NCBI GenBank assembly: GCA_018902385.1
Contig: JABSSW010000001.1
Location: 1,426,001 to 1,490,000 of the forward strand
Source of the DNA: Physcia stellaris
Taxonomy: Eukaryota > Ascomycota > Lecanoromycetes > Caliciales > Physciaceae
Reading direction: 5' to 3'
DNA: 64,000 nucleotides
Shown: piece by piece, positions 1 to 11,181 of the stretch
How the letters are laid out: the number at the start of each line of letters is the position of its first letter
Numbering within the stretch: position 1 is the stretch's first letter
Position numbers and translations under genes: made by a program
The notes under the pieces: model-generated
Told to the model about the DNA's origin: nothing
The model's database searches: none
What the model saw: the letters and a program-made list of their open reading frames with translations, nothing else

Positions 1-2151
1 AGGGAGAAGGAGCGCGGAGGTGTGTATATAGGCGGGCGGGTAAGATGTCGATATGGCTACTTAGGCGTTGGGGTCTGGCTTCGAGATACCACTCTGCACG
101 AATTATTGTATTGATATCAATATAGACCCTGTAAGATTACATCACCCTCTCCAACATTCAGCACATCTCACTACCCAACTCACCCCTCCTTATCTCCCTG
201 CACCCCACCTCCACCACGCTTCCCCCTCCCCACCATCCCGCAGCTATTCCCCAGCTCAACCCTCACCACGAGAACGATACCACGGCGACAAGCTCAAAGC
301 CCTGCTCCACACCCCTGGCTTCCGGCGTCTCGGCTAACGAGTTTCTTTGCCCAGCACCCCGGACGCTGTGATGCAGAAGCGGGATGCTGCTGCCGCGAGA
401 GGCGTGTGGAGTTGAAGATGATGGAGGGGACGAGGAGAGGATTGTGTGAGGATGTGGTTCGGAGAGGCTGGGACGTGGGCGCCTGGTGATGATGCGCGCT
501 TGATGGTGTATCGGTTGGGACTCGGGAGGAGATGCACGGAGGAAGGATGGATGGATGATGCCCGGCGCAGCTTTTGAGATCTCTGGCACATGCAATGGAT
601 GGAGAGAGATGCATTTCTCACTCATTTCTTCGCTTGTGCATGGGTAACAGCCATTTTTACTCCATTTCTTCCCTCTCCACTTCAGCATTATCACGAGCCT
701 TCTCGAAACACGTCTTCAGCAATATGAAGTCTAGTCCGATCGTCCAATAGTCGAACCACTCAACCATCAACAATGGATAAGAGACTAGCGCACGGATATT
801 CATGGCACCGTTTAGAACCCATAGATGGAAAGATAATGTCCGTGGCTACCCTGATCAATCCCGATGGCATTGGTGATGATGATGATCGTTCTCATGGTTT
901 AGCGAAAGAGAGAAAGATGAAAAGCATTGACGGAAGATTGCAGAGTAGATCCTGGGAGCCTTTTGCTTGCTGTTCATTGTATTAGTGCGGAGGAGAGCGA
1001 AGGGGAGAGAGGAAAGGGGGAGGGCGGAGGGGGAGGCAATTTGGGCTGGTGACTTGGAGGGATATACTATGCTGTGTTTGGGACTGAGAGAAAGGACTGG
1101 GTGTGATGTGAGTCGAGTGAGCCTGAAATGTCATTTTTGTTGCCCGTGTAGATCCCTGTGGCTTAGATTCGGGGATTGCAAGGATTGGAAGATAATCTAG
1201 ACGATATCAGAATTCTTGCTGTGCTCGCGTTGTATGGTCTAGGATCATTGGGAGCATTCACGAAGATTGAGAGAAAATTTGGTGCATTGGCGAAGGGGGA
1301 GAGTATTCCCCTTTATCTAAGAAATTGAGTCCGAGGAAATAACTTTTGCATGATCGTCCGACTCGGTGACTCATTAATTATTGAGGCTGCGCAATCAAAA
1401 TATCATCGAATGATCCGAAGCCACACTATGAACTTTGGCAAGCCCCGAACCATCGTCTCTGATACTGATATTAGTATTGATAAGTTTGAAAGACCCAATT
1501 CGCGCACGCGCTTGCCCTGTATCAGCCTTTTCGGCGGACGTTATGGCCTGGAAGTGGCTTTGGTGGTTGGCAATAGTCCCTGAGATCGGAACTAGGTCTC
1601 GGAAGGGGCAGACTGCTGTTAGATGATTGCTGTGAGATGGGCGCTTTTCGTTGTGTAGGATGGAGGCGCAGTACTATTCCATGAGTAAGAGGCGTGAGGA
1701 GCAATACCAGGAGGGGTATTGCCCTCTAAGGTTGGTATTGAAATTGGGGCGGCGCGAGAGAACAGCTGTCGTACTTCGCTGTGTTTGGCCATCGATCATG
1801 GCGGCCAATGAAGCTTCTAATTGACGTGAGCTTCCAAAGCCTCCAGGGAGGTTTAGAAATGGCGTGTCGGCGTGCTCTGATATGAGTAGGCTCTCAACCT
1901 GGAAGAGTATTGCAATGCCTCATTGCTTTCGCAGTCTCATCCCGGTTCCTGCAGCCGAATACCACATTTTGTCCTTTAGGCAAGACACCCGCTACTGTAA
2001 GAAGTGGCGGGAAGACAGCAGTGACGGTTTCGCTGAGCCATAAACTGGCATGAGTATAGGAAGGAGATGGATAGCAGTCCCAAGACAATGGCCAGGAACT
2101 GCGATGCTGAATGACTTTCATAAGGGTAAAAAATTGGGCGAAGTACTGCAT
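1..2151. other. No supported gene
   Basis: Several short open frames exist on both strands (for example 263-694 minus and 773-985 plus), but they are low-complexity Ser/Pro or Arg-rich translations with no recognisable domain and no convincing splice partners. The stretch lies beyond the 3' end of the Ctf4-like gene. It may contain the flank of a gene left of the window. Confidence 0.5.
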
Positions 2152-5020
2152 TCATGAGTCTTCGTCCTCGATGCCCATCAGCCTCTTCTCGGCAAGCTCA
2201 TCAATCTTTTCTTTGATAACCGTTCTCCCAAATCTATCGGCAATCTTGCCCGCAAGCTCGATCATCTTGCCGCCTCTATCTCTCATCAAACCGACAATCT
2301 CAAGTGCCTTCATGCCTCTCTCCTCACCAGCTCTGCATTCCACATTGAGAAGCTGCAGTAGAGCTTTGTCAACTTCAGTCTCGCGCCTATTTAATTCTGC
2401 GCGCTGACTGTGAGTTGCTTTCGTGGCAGCTAGCAGATCTTCGAGCAGACTAAGCATGAGAGAGCCCCGGACGTATGCCTCCTCGAGCCTCGGTCCTTCA
2501 TGAGCCGTAGATTCTTCGTCATTCTCAGCAGCGTTTATTGAACACGGAACTCTGAAGTCAAATTCGCTAAGAAGTGGCTTAGGGAAGTAGGGATATTGAT
2601 CTCCGCCCTTAAGAATGATGCAATGGAATTTGTCTTGAGCCACGGCGACTGGCCAGTAGGTCTCTTCCTTTCGACCCCCTGCAAGGCGCTCAAGCAGTTT
2701 CGTATCCAGCATTGGTACCCAGCGCGCTTGCCCGGGTGTACGCCAGTGCTGTAAGACTAAAAGCACACCTGTTGAATCATATATGCAAGGATCTCCGTTG
2801 TCCGAGAAGAGAACATTCTTGATAGACGCACCCTCACTGAGAGCAACAATGTCTTCGCTCTGGCATATTTCATCTCGCTTAATATTTTCAATGGTGTATA
2901 AGAGTGTAGTCGAGCCGTCGCCGCCGACCGGCCCGTTACCCATCGTCAATATGTAGTCGCGCCATGACGCACATGTCACGGTTGGTGATGATTTCTGTCG
3001 ATATACCCTGAAAGGAGTGCCAAATAAAGTAAAGACTCGTACATAATTTGTTGTCGTGGTGACCGTCACATAGGAGTCGCTCAGAGAAATAGCTGGAAAA
3101 TGATCAGTGCTGGGATGGGAAAAGACTCTACGAGCTTACAGGTGATATCTTCCCCATGTGGTAACTCTGTTCGCCAATCAGCTCTTGCCGTCCAAGTCTC
3201 ATGGGGCCGATAGAAAATGGTTGCTGGATTTCCGTTGACTGGAGGACAGGAGAATAAGGTGCCATTCTCATCTAGATATTGTTAGCTTCTGCAATAGATG
3301 AATCCGGCAAGACCTACTGAGGCAGGCTTTGTCGTAAAGATAAGGATCCGTGAAATGGAAATCACGATGAAATTCCCGATCGTAAAATTCTACAGTCACG
3401 GTATGATGGGTGTCTTGATCAACAGTCCACACGAAGCCTGTCAGATTTAAGCCTGAACACAATCAGCGTACGCCTCTCAGACCTAAGAGAGTCACTGACA
3501 GAGGTATCTGCGATTCCCTCGCCATGGTGTACTTCCTGGCTGAAAAGATTGATGTATCTTTGGCTGCCATGAGCCATAGCCCGCTCTCCGTTTACCATCA
3601 AAGCCGTCGAGCTCATCAAGATGACCATTCGTACGCTTCCCATGAACATTAAGTCCATCGGTATAGCCTGCCCCATCGTCATCCTCTACAAAATCATCGT
3701 TGTCAAGATCCATATCTGGTCCGAGGATGTCATCGACAGTATCAAGCGAGCCTCGTCGCCTAGATCGGCTCTGGTCCGAGAATTTATGGCCATTTGTGAG
3801 AGCCTTACGTGCATTGCCCGATGTCTCGGCTAAAGGGTCGTGTACGAAAGGCGCTGGATGGAGTGCGTCTTCAAGGAGACCAGCGCTGTTTGGCGCCACA
3901 AAGTTTTCGTAGATGAACAATTCACCCTCCGAAGTAGTGAAAGAAACAATGTTCTCATAAGAATGCCAAACAAAATTGGTGACACCGGCATAATCGTATC
4001 TAGCACCCAATCAATACCGCTCATTGGTACACTGTCCAACACCTACCTTGCAACAATCTTCTGAGTCTTTGTCTCCCACAGTAGTATTTTGCGATCAGCA
4101 CCGGCAGTCGCGAGGAGAGCCCCATTTGGCGACCATGCAAGCGCAGTGATATCACCCATGTGACCACCGGAGAAAGCCCTCTGCTTCTCCCAATCGCTTC
4201 TTGACATGACTTGAATATCCCTTGTGGCGGTAGGTGCCGCCAAAGCTCGCCCGTCAGGATGCCAGATAGAACAAGAGCTGGCCTCTGCATCGGTTTCCAA
4301 AGGTCGTATAAGGCCATCTACCTTTTGGACGAGTTCTGGCGTTGTAGTCGAGGTGCTATAGACATATACAATGCCATCGGTACATGAAGCTGCAATGTAT
4401 GAGCCGCTGGGGTGGAAGGTGAGGTGCTTGATCGGCTTTGGCTGGTCGCGAAGGAAAAGCACATTGGTCATATCCCTTGTATCGACAATTTTGACCTCCG
4501 TCTCACTGACTAGACGTCAGCGTCGAAGTTGTTACTCTCTGCTACTCCTTACTCGCTTGCGACGGCAGCCCATTGCCCATCAGGTGAAAGCGCTAGGTCA
4601 CGAATTGGTACGGAACATCTGGTGAGAAGCTTATCGAAGGAGCACGTGCTCAGAGCATACATGCTGACGGAACCATCTTCGGAGCCGACGATGAAGAAGT
4701 CATTCTTTGCTCCAGGTCAGCAGTCTACTTTCTGTCTGTTGAACATTGGCACTAACGGTGGCAGCAACGGCAAGGTTGTTCTCGGGACACATGTCAATGT
4801 TCCGAGGTTCACTGGTAGATCCGGTGGTATAGACTCTAATGACATCGTTCGCGCCGACAGTGATCAACTTCTTGCCATTTGGAGTGTATGCGAGTGCTGT
4901 CACGCCAGGCGGGTCTGGAGATCTTTCTTAGCAGTGTTCGACCAAAAGGTGGACCTTTTTGGGGGATTGCTACTTACGAGCAGGCCTCCCGCGCACTCTC
5001 TGCTGCGTTGTTGTCGCCAT
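2152..5020 (-). CDS. sepB: Replisome adaptor Ctf4/Mcl1/SepB (WDHD1/AND-1 family)
   Basis: Exons on the minus strand: 5020-4978, 4914-4757, 4704-4553, 4505-4047, 3999-3500, 3452-3318, 3271-3140, 3092-2152. All seven introns (43-63 bp) have GT-AG ends and phase matches throughout, giving 839 aa. The N-terminus is a WD40 propeller with motifs such as TALAYTPNGKKLITVG, IRDLALSPDGQWAAVAS and ITALAWSPNGALLATAGADR, ending in LLWET. After an acidic linker comes the Mcl1_mid/SepB beta-propeller region (NYVRVFTLFGTPFRVYRQ, then a segment around TPGQARWVPMLDT) and a charged helical C-terminus. This family trimerises and tethers the CMG helicase to DNA polymerase alpha-primase at replication forks and supports sister-chromatid cohesion; the A. 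nidulans member is SepB. I see no HMG box, which is the usual state in fungi. The start gives MATTTQQRVRGRPAHPPGV, typical of the family. Family is certain; the symbol follows the Aspergillus name. Confidence 0.95.
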
Positions 5021-5269
5021 TGATCTGCGTAGAGCCAAGTGGGCTTCAATGTCAAAGAAAGGTTCAAAGAAATACTTTGGAGACGCGTGGAATAGGCAAA
5101 AGACGCGCGAGACGCGTTCTCCATTTCCTCTCCCCATGGGCTTGGCGTGCCAACAAAGCGCCGGAAAGCATCCGTAGTTCTAACCTAAATAAGAGCCTAA
5201 ATATCACGACCATTTTCCGAAAATTGTCTTGATGTATTTCCTACACTATCTCGTGAAGTTTCGCCCAGA

Positions 5270-5583
5270 TCAGCTACCATCACATGAGTGGAAAAATGCG
5301 CCATGATAGTAGACATAATCTTGGCCAAAATCCACACTAACTGAACAGGGAGTGAAGAAAAGAGGCAAGGCTGATACCACGTACTTGCACAATCGCGGTG
5401 AACTTCCATGACAATCTGAAGTAGCTGGATCATTCTAGACCAAAATAAGTATGCTACTGTTACTGTGACTCTGAAGACGTCCTGAGGTCCAAAAAGCTTC
5501 CACGCTGCTGCTGGTTGCTCAGTCTTGGGATACTCCAGGACCAGGTCTTTGCGTTTCCGCAGAATCTTGATACCAGCGTTCAT
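5270..5583 (-). CDS. Possible small two-exon protein, unrecognised
   Basis: Exons 5583-5385 and 5319-5270 would join in phase across a GTACGT donor and an AAG acceptor to give 82 aa, beginning MNAGIKILRKRKDLVLEYPK and ending with several Tyr, His and Cys residues. The unspliced frame is also open for 128 aa down to 5197, so the intron is not proved. The frame lies head-to-head with the F-box-like gene starting at 5889 and downstream-opposed to the Ctf4-like start at 5020. No domain is recognised. It may be a real small gene or chance coding potential. Confidence 0.3.
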
Positions 5584-5888
5584 TGTTATTTGCGTCCTTA
5601 AATTGTATCGTCCGAAAGAGGCCCGGAAGCAAAGACAAAAATCCGAAGCGAGTCAATCAGACGATGCTTATGTAATCAGCCTACTGGCTTGACAAGAAAT
5701 CTTAAAGTAGTTCTGTCAGCTGGGTTAGGGTTGAGTAAGAATTTGCTCCCAAATATCGCGCCAGACCCTTACCCTTCTGACAGAACTTATGGTGTCAGTC
5801 TCCGTACAAGTCGCTGCATCCCACCAGAACACCTCATACTCCATCTGCTTGTGTACTACTACCGAGTAAAGAGCCCAAAGAACATATC

Positions 5889-7244
5889 ATGGCAGCAAAT
5901 ATAAGCGTCTATGGCTATGACCACCGAATGCTAGGAAATGATATCCCGACTCGCGTAGCTGATGGCTTAAACACAGTGTCCAATCCAGCCTTGGAAAAAG
6001 CATCAACTTACCAAGCGACACCGGGATCCACCAAATCTCTGCTGCTGAAATTACCAGTTGAATTACGAGACAGAGTATATGAGCTTCTGCTACCTAACAC
6101 AGTAGAGGCTGGGTCGAAGGGTATTGCTTGGGTTAGAGGTCATTGCGCTATCTTGGCTACCAGTAAACGCATCTACCATGAGGCGATACGCGTCATGTAC
6201 GGCAGAAGCACTTTCGTAGTCGACGTCGCCTGGGACGGAGCCAGATTCAATTACCAGTGGGTCCTGCCCACGGGCTTGGTGCCGAAACGGACGTTTGCAT
6301 TCCCAGACAAGCTGGCGGAGCGGAACGTATCTCTGATTCGAAAACTACACATTCGTATCCATCACGTTGATAATTACACTGGCATGGTAAAGCACAACTT
6401 CGGTGGACCTGGTTTGAGAGAGGGTTTAAGAATCCAAGTTGAGAAATTGTGCCAGAGGACGCTCCAGCAGATGTATGAAATAAGCCACCTTCATATACAC
6501 TTTCAGAACGATAGCCATACCATGAGCGTAGATCAGGCAATCCTAAGGCCTCTCCTGAGCCTCACCAATACGCGGACTCTCAAACTGACAGGATCTATAA
6601 CCGCAAACCTAGCAAGCACACTACAAGCCCAGCTCACAGATGCATATAGCAGAAACTCCATCTTTCGCCTGCCTCTAGAGCTTCGCGAACGTGTATATGA
6701 TTTGGTACTCACACGAGCGGCCAAGTTGGAGGTGGATTCAAGACAGCCGCACTCAATGCCGGGAGCGTACGTTTGCCGTAAAGGAGGCAACGTCGGAATA
6801 TTGCAAACCTGTACGACGATCCACGACGAAGCATCTAGCTTGTTATTTAGGACCCGCGAGGTCCTATTAAATTGCCCGGCTGATGGTATTCCCAACTTTG
6901 GTCACGGGTCCAAAGCCCTGCCCGATTCACCCGATGTAAGAGATAGTCTATGCTGGAGCAGCGTCACGCAGATAAGATCATTGAGAATTTGCACACAATA
7001 CTGGGGTGATTTTGGTTCTAAAGACGTGACACGAACGATGACAGCCATCCTGGAGACAGTCAGGGCCATTGCCCAGCATCTCCCAAATATTCGAAATCTC
7101 ATCATAGATTTCATCTGCTGGAACCGTTTCATTCCGACGCAAGAACATGCTCGAGAACTAATTCTCTGCGCGAGCGGTATCGGTAATGTTCAAGTTTTTG
7201 GGTATGACAGCCAGGGGAATTGGGGAAGAGTTATAGGACAATAA
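5889..7244 (+). CDS. Fungal protein with two F-box-like motifs
   Basis: Single-exon gene of 451 aa starting at an ATG inside CATATGGC. It carries two copies of the motif that many uncharacterised fungal proteins share with F-boxes. Copy one is near residues 52-66 (LLKLPVELRDRVYELLL), followed by ILATSKRIYHEAIRVMYGRS. Copy two is near residues 258-274 (IFRLPLELRERVYDLVL), followed by GILQTCTTIHDEASSLLFRT. In each copy the first part resembles the LP-x-E-[LI]-[RL] F-box-like helix and the second the hydrophobic C/S-K/T-x-I-x-x-EA block. Such proteins are presumed substrate adaptors or scaffold proteins, but no function is established. The duplicated layout suggests an internal gene duplication. 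The gene is intronless, unlike most of its neighbours. The domain call rests on motif recognition only. Confidence 0.75.
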   Translation: MAANISVYGYDHRMLGNDIPTRVADGLNTVSNPALEKASTYQATPGSTKSLLLKLPVELRDRVYELLLPNTVEAGSKGIAWVRGHCAILATSKRIYHEAIRVMYGRSTFVVDVAWDGARFNYQWVLPTGLVPKRTFAFPDKLAERNVSLIRKLHIRIHHVDNYTGMVKHNFGGPGLREGLRIQVEKLCQRTLQQMYEISHLHIHFQNDSHTMSVDQAILRPLLSLTNTRTLKLTGSITANLASTLQAQLTDAYSRNSIFRLPLELRERVYDLVLTRAAKLEVDSRQPHSMPGAYVCRKGGNVGILQTCTTIHDEASSLLFRTREVLLNCPADGIPNFGHGSKALPDSPDVRDSLCWSSVTQIRSLRICTQYWGDFGSKDVTRTMTAILETVRAIAQHLPNIRNLIIDFICWNRFIPTQEHARELILCASGIGNVQVFGYDSQGNWGRVIGQ

Positions 7245-8121
7245 AGTCTATCTCGGACCTCAAAGTAACCTTGTCTGAGATATGTAGATGGACCAAGATA
7301 CTCTGAAAACCTTGGTCAATTTTCTGATGTTTTAGCATAGCATACGATAGTACAGATTTTTATTCAGGAATGTCAAGCCTATGTACGTCACCATCTACTC
7401 GGCATTTGAAATCTCGTTTTGGTCAAAGGACGTAGGCTCTCTGCAGCAGGAAGATTTTGCCCCGAGAGATCCTGAGCTGAGTCCTCAAAACCTGTATTCG
7501 AAGCTTCCAAATCCCGCAAGACATAAATTTCGATAATACCTTCAACATGCGAAAATTAGTCACGCCAGTTGACATCCGAGTACGCATCGGTCGTCCACAT
7601 ATCGTCTCCTAGCTTCCCTTCCATCGCCCTTCTCTCTCTCAAAAAGGGTTTCATCGGACGAGTTGGAGTATAACTCTAAAAGATAGAACAGACCTGCATT
7701 ATCACATCAAAAAATTCTGTGCTTGTTCTACTTTTAGAGTAACTTTGTCGGAAGATAGTTGAACAGGGTTATTATAATCGTTTGTTCTTGGCTTTTGGTG
7801 CTTGCGTTGATCGATGCATGCGGGCATCTTCCGGGGTAGCGGATGCAGATATTCGTATTCTTCGTGAGCAACTAAGCTTCCATGCTATGTCAAGCGGATT
7901 ACATAGCCCGTGGGAACTGTGCAGAGATCATGTCTTACTGTATTGGCTTTTGGGTATCTTAAATGACTTTTGCTCCCCCTCGTGTGCCCACACATAGGCT
8001 TGAATATGCAAATCCATCGCTTCGTGCGTATCACGAACTCATAATGACCCTCAATCTCCATCCCCATCGCCACCCCCGAAGCCTTCTTACGTCCTACCTA
8101 GCTTCACCATCCCTCTCCATA
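7245..8121. other. Intergenic, nothing supported
   Basis: This lies between the 3' end of the F-box-like gene and the 3' end of BRX1, so the two genes are convergent. Short frames at 7782-7997 and 7963-8817 on the plus strand are shadows or chance. No repeat or RNA gene was seen. Confidence 0.5.
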
Positions 8122-9172
8122 CTAAGCGAAAAGAACACTATCATCCAACTCCCCCTTCCTCTTCCCCGACCCAGTCCTCAGCCCCAAATCCCTCCTCTTC
8201 GCCTTATTCTCCAGCCCCGACTCCGCTCTCCGGTTATATCTCCCCGCCTTACTTATCCGAATCTCACTCCGGACCTGATTCGGCGACACAAACTCTTTAT
8301 TCTCATAAATGACCGGGCCCCCAAAGCTAGACTCCAGAATCACGATCGGCGTAAGCACGAAGCGCGGGCCAATCTCCACGAGCGATATCTTGGTCTCGCC
8401 CCTATCGATCTTTTCCGTCGGTGTTTTCTTGCTCTTCGCATCCGGGTCCGGAGCCTCATTCTCCTGCTCATTTTCTCGTTTGTCCGCTTTCGCGACCGCG
8501 GTTTCGGAGATCTGGAAGCAGCGGATCCAGATCTTGCCGTCTGCGATCGTGAAGCCCATGACGTGGTCGACGAAGGGCTTGGTTTTGCGCGCGCCGTGCG
8601 GGACGGAGAAGGTGTGTGTGAGCAGCTCTTTGATGACGAGGAGGTGCGGGGCGCTGGTGAAGGTGGCGTCGAAGGAGAGGATGGGGCGCGAGCCGCGGAG
8701 GCAGTTGCCTGGGAAGTGCAGTTCGGACATGGTGTGGACTGTGGATATGGTATTAGCTGCGTTGGTGGGAGAGAAATGGTAGGGAAGGTGAATTTGCTTG
8801 AAGCGCAAGGGGTCTGAGGGGAAACGTACGGTTTTGGAGATGGAATTTGACGGTGGGTCCGTTGGGCGCTTTGCTCATCCATATGTAGAGGTCTTTCCCC
8901 TTTCGGGCTTCGAAGAATAGGACGTTGTTGCAGTTGTAGAGCTCGGCGAGCTCGTTGAGCTGGTAGAGCTTTGTTTTGGTGTCGAGCTTCGCATCTTTGC
9001 GGCTGTGAGGTAGGAGGGAGTAGAGGTCGTTCAGGAGATGTCGGTGTCGGTAGGTCACGCCTCGAGAGGAGAGGATTAGGACTCGCTGTTTCGTTCTTGC
9101 TGGGGCGGTGGATGCGGTTGTGGGGTCTTTAAGGGTGGACGATTTGGAGAGTGCTTTGTAGACGGCGGCCAT
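8122..9172 (-). CDS. BRX1: Ribosome biogenesis protein BRX1 (Brix domain)
   Basis: Exons 9172-8830 and 8738-8122 on the minus strand join in phase across a 91-bp intron with a GTACGT donor, a GCTAATA branch site and a CACAG acceptor, giving 319 aa. The Brix domain starts near residue 29 (RVLILSSRGVTYRHRHLLND). Hallmarks are NVLFFEARKGKDLYIWMSK, the junction segment FHLQNLHTMSELHFPGNCL, and GSRPILSFDATF. Near the C-terminus lies a charged, Lys/Arg-rich tail (KAKRRDLGLRTGSGKRKGEL). Brx1 acts in the nucleolus in assembly of pre-60S ribosomal particles and contacts 25S rRNA. Length matches the family (about 290-320 aa). The intron sits inside the highly conserved FHLQN-HTM block, which confirms the splice. 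Identification is firm. Confidence 0.95.
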
Positions 9173-9788
9173 GGCGAAGGGAGATCAGGGGACGCTTTGA
9201 AAAGGTCAATGACAAGTCTATGCAAAATTAAACTTCATGTACGTAGTCTGATTCTTTAAATTCAATCTCATCTTTCCCATTTTCCATTCAAAGTCTTTTG
9301 CGCATGCCCTTGAGCTTTGGACCCTAACCCTCACATTCTTCCAGTCGTGACGCAGTAGAATTTAAGGTACCTCATCAGTCAGCACACAACCCGTTACGCT
9401 TTCCCAATCCACGATGTTGGCGAATTAAGGTTTTTCAAGGTAAAGACTCGATGACTTGAGATTTTCATATTGTATAAATGTCTGCGGCGATATTCTTCAT
9501 TGGTTCACTTTGCATCTCACCCTGGCAAGCAACAATTGTGATTCTAGCTTTATACTATGTACCTTACTGTGAAGTGCAAGTCGTACAGATGACGCCATCC
9601 GAATATTTTCAAGCTCTGTAGAGCAAGAGTTCCACATGTAAGTGCTTTGAGGCGGATAGCCTTATCAAAGGGTGCTTTATCTACATGTAGAGAACAACGC
9701 ATGGAAACCTGGCTGACAATGTCAGCGCTACATGAACGGCACCCGTTGCCTGACCATGGTATCCTGAGAAGACCGTTGTCTTAGTGAA
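9173..9788. other. Intergenic, nothing supported
   Basis: This contains the BRX1 upstream region and the 3' flank of the SANT/coiled-coil gene. It is moderately AT-rich with no recognisable gene, RNA or repeat. Confidence 0.5.
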
Positions 9789-11181
9789 TTACGACAAAGA
9801 ATGCCGGTACTCGTGTCGCAGCGACCAGCTGCCATCTGAAAATTGATCATCATCATCATCATCCTTCTCCACTTCATCCTCGTCATCATCACGATCAGCC
9901 ATACTCTTGATAATAATCTCCGATAACCTATCACCCAGCTTCTTCTTCCTGTCACGTATTTGTCCCTTTTGCTTCTTGATCCGAACAATCCTCTCATTTG
10001 CTATCTCCAGCTGCTCATCGCGGTTCTTCAGCTGTTCGTCACGCTCCTTTAGCCCTTTAACAAGCTCATCGATCCTTTTATCCCGCGTGCCGATGAAAAA
10101 GTAATACTTATCAGCATATCTTTGAGCTTCTAATGTCTTCTCATGCAACTCATATCGCAGGCGATCTTTCTCGCCTTTCTCTAGCGCCAGCTGTCGATTA
10201 AGTTCATCCCTCTTTTCGTCATGCGTCTCGATGGAGAAACGATATTCTTGTATTTTCTGTGTCTTCTCCTTCAGCTCATGGCGCAGACGATCTTTGTCAC
10301 CTTTCTCTAAGGCCAGCTGACTCGACTGGACCGTGAAGTGCTTCATACATTCTTCCATCATGTGTGAAACATTTAGCTGTTGCTTTTCCAGAATTCTAGG
10401 CGTGTCAGGCTTATCGTGCTCTCTCGATAGAGTTTCTGGACTTTCATGCTGCTCTTGCTCATGCTCTTGTCGCTCTTGATCTGATCGCTCTTCTTCTGAT
10501 TGCTTTTCTTCCGATTCGTCCGATTCTGGTCGCTCACTAATCGGGTCATCCCGCTGAGCAGACCCAATCCGCTGTACTGCAGCATTGTCATGCTCTTCAC
10601 TTTCGAATTTTCGCCGTTTCGCGGGGCAGACACCATCACATTGTCGCTGATTTCGCTGATTTCGCGTGACTATCGACTGGTAAGAAAGCTAAAAAGTTAA
10701 AGAATGCTCACTTACAGTAGTGCCGCTCAATGAATCGATTTCCCCGTATTCATCGGATTCGTTTTCGGCCACATATGTTGTTGATTTTCGGGTCGAGTCT
10801 GTCTGTGATTGTGAATGAGATCGGGCTTTGCCGCCTCGCGCTTCACAGAGACTTACTTTAGAGCCCTTTGATCTGGACAGCTATGACATTTTTATAAGCA
10901 GTCCCAATATCATCATGCAACGACTATAATTACAAGGCGGAATTGCTTCTCGATAGCAGTTAATGTTCTAGCTGGAAAAGCCTTCTCAGTATCAGCGTCA
11001 AGCCTTGATTGTACATCTCAACAGCTGCACTGACCTTATGTGTTTCATTCCATGGCTCACCAATGGTGCGACGCTGAATCAACTCCTTCTTCTCCGATTC
11101 TGTCCATGGAATCGATCGAAGGGAGCGCCGCTCCGGAATATTCTTTTCGGCTGCTGTTCGGAAGTCAAGATTTGCAAACAT
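9789..11181 (-). CDS. SANT/Myb-like protein with long charged coiled coil
   Basis: Five exons on the minus strand (11181-11035, 10984-10934, 10880-10857, 10802-10716, 10676-9789) join in phase to give 398 aa. The N-terminus contains a single SANT/Myb-like helix-turn-helix, residues about 20-66: SIPWTESEKKELIQRRTI, then GEPWNETHK, then AFPARTLTAIEKQFRL across an intron. The Trp residues, the acidic patch and the RT-x-x-A signature of the third helix fit the family. A disordered Ser/Glu/Gln-rich stretch follows, then a strongly charged coiled coil with internal near-repeats (QLALEKGDKDRLRHELKEKT and QLALEKGEKDRLRYELHEKT), and an acidic tail rich in Asp. A GTAAGT...TATGTAG pair just upstream of the start looks like a 5'UTR intron. 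The role is unknown; binding to DNA or histone tails is plausible from the fold. Compare the PHD-containing gene at 13.8-15.2 kb. Confidence 0.75.

Noticed and set aside
263-694. 143-aa minus-strand open frame
   Set aside because: Low-complexity Ser/Pro/His composition, three overlapping frames of similar length in the same place, no domain and no splice evidence.
8309-8882. Long plus- and minus-strand frames overlapping BRX1
   Set aside because: They are shadows of the BRX1 exons, which carry the conserved Brix domain in another frame.
9850-9900. CAT/ATC microsatellite-like repeat
   Set aside because: It encodes the Asp-rich tail of the SANT/coiled-coil protein and needs no separate explanation.
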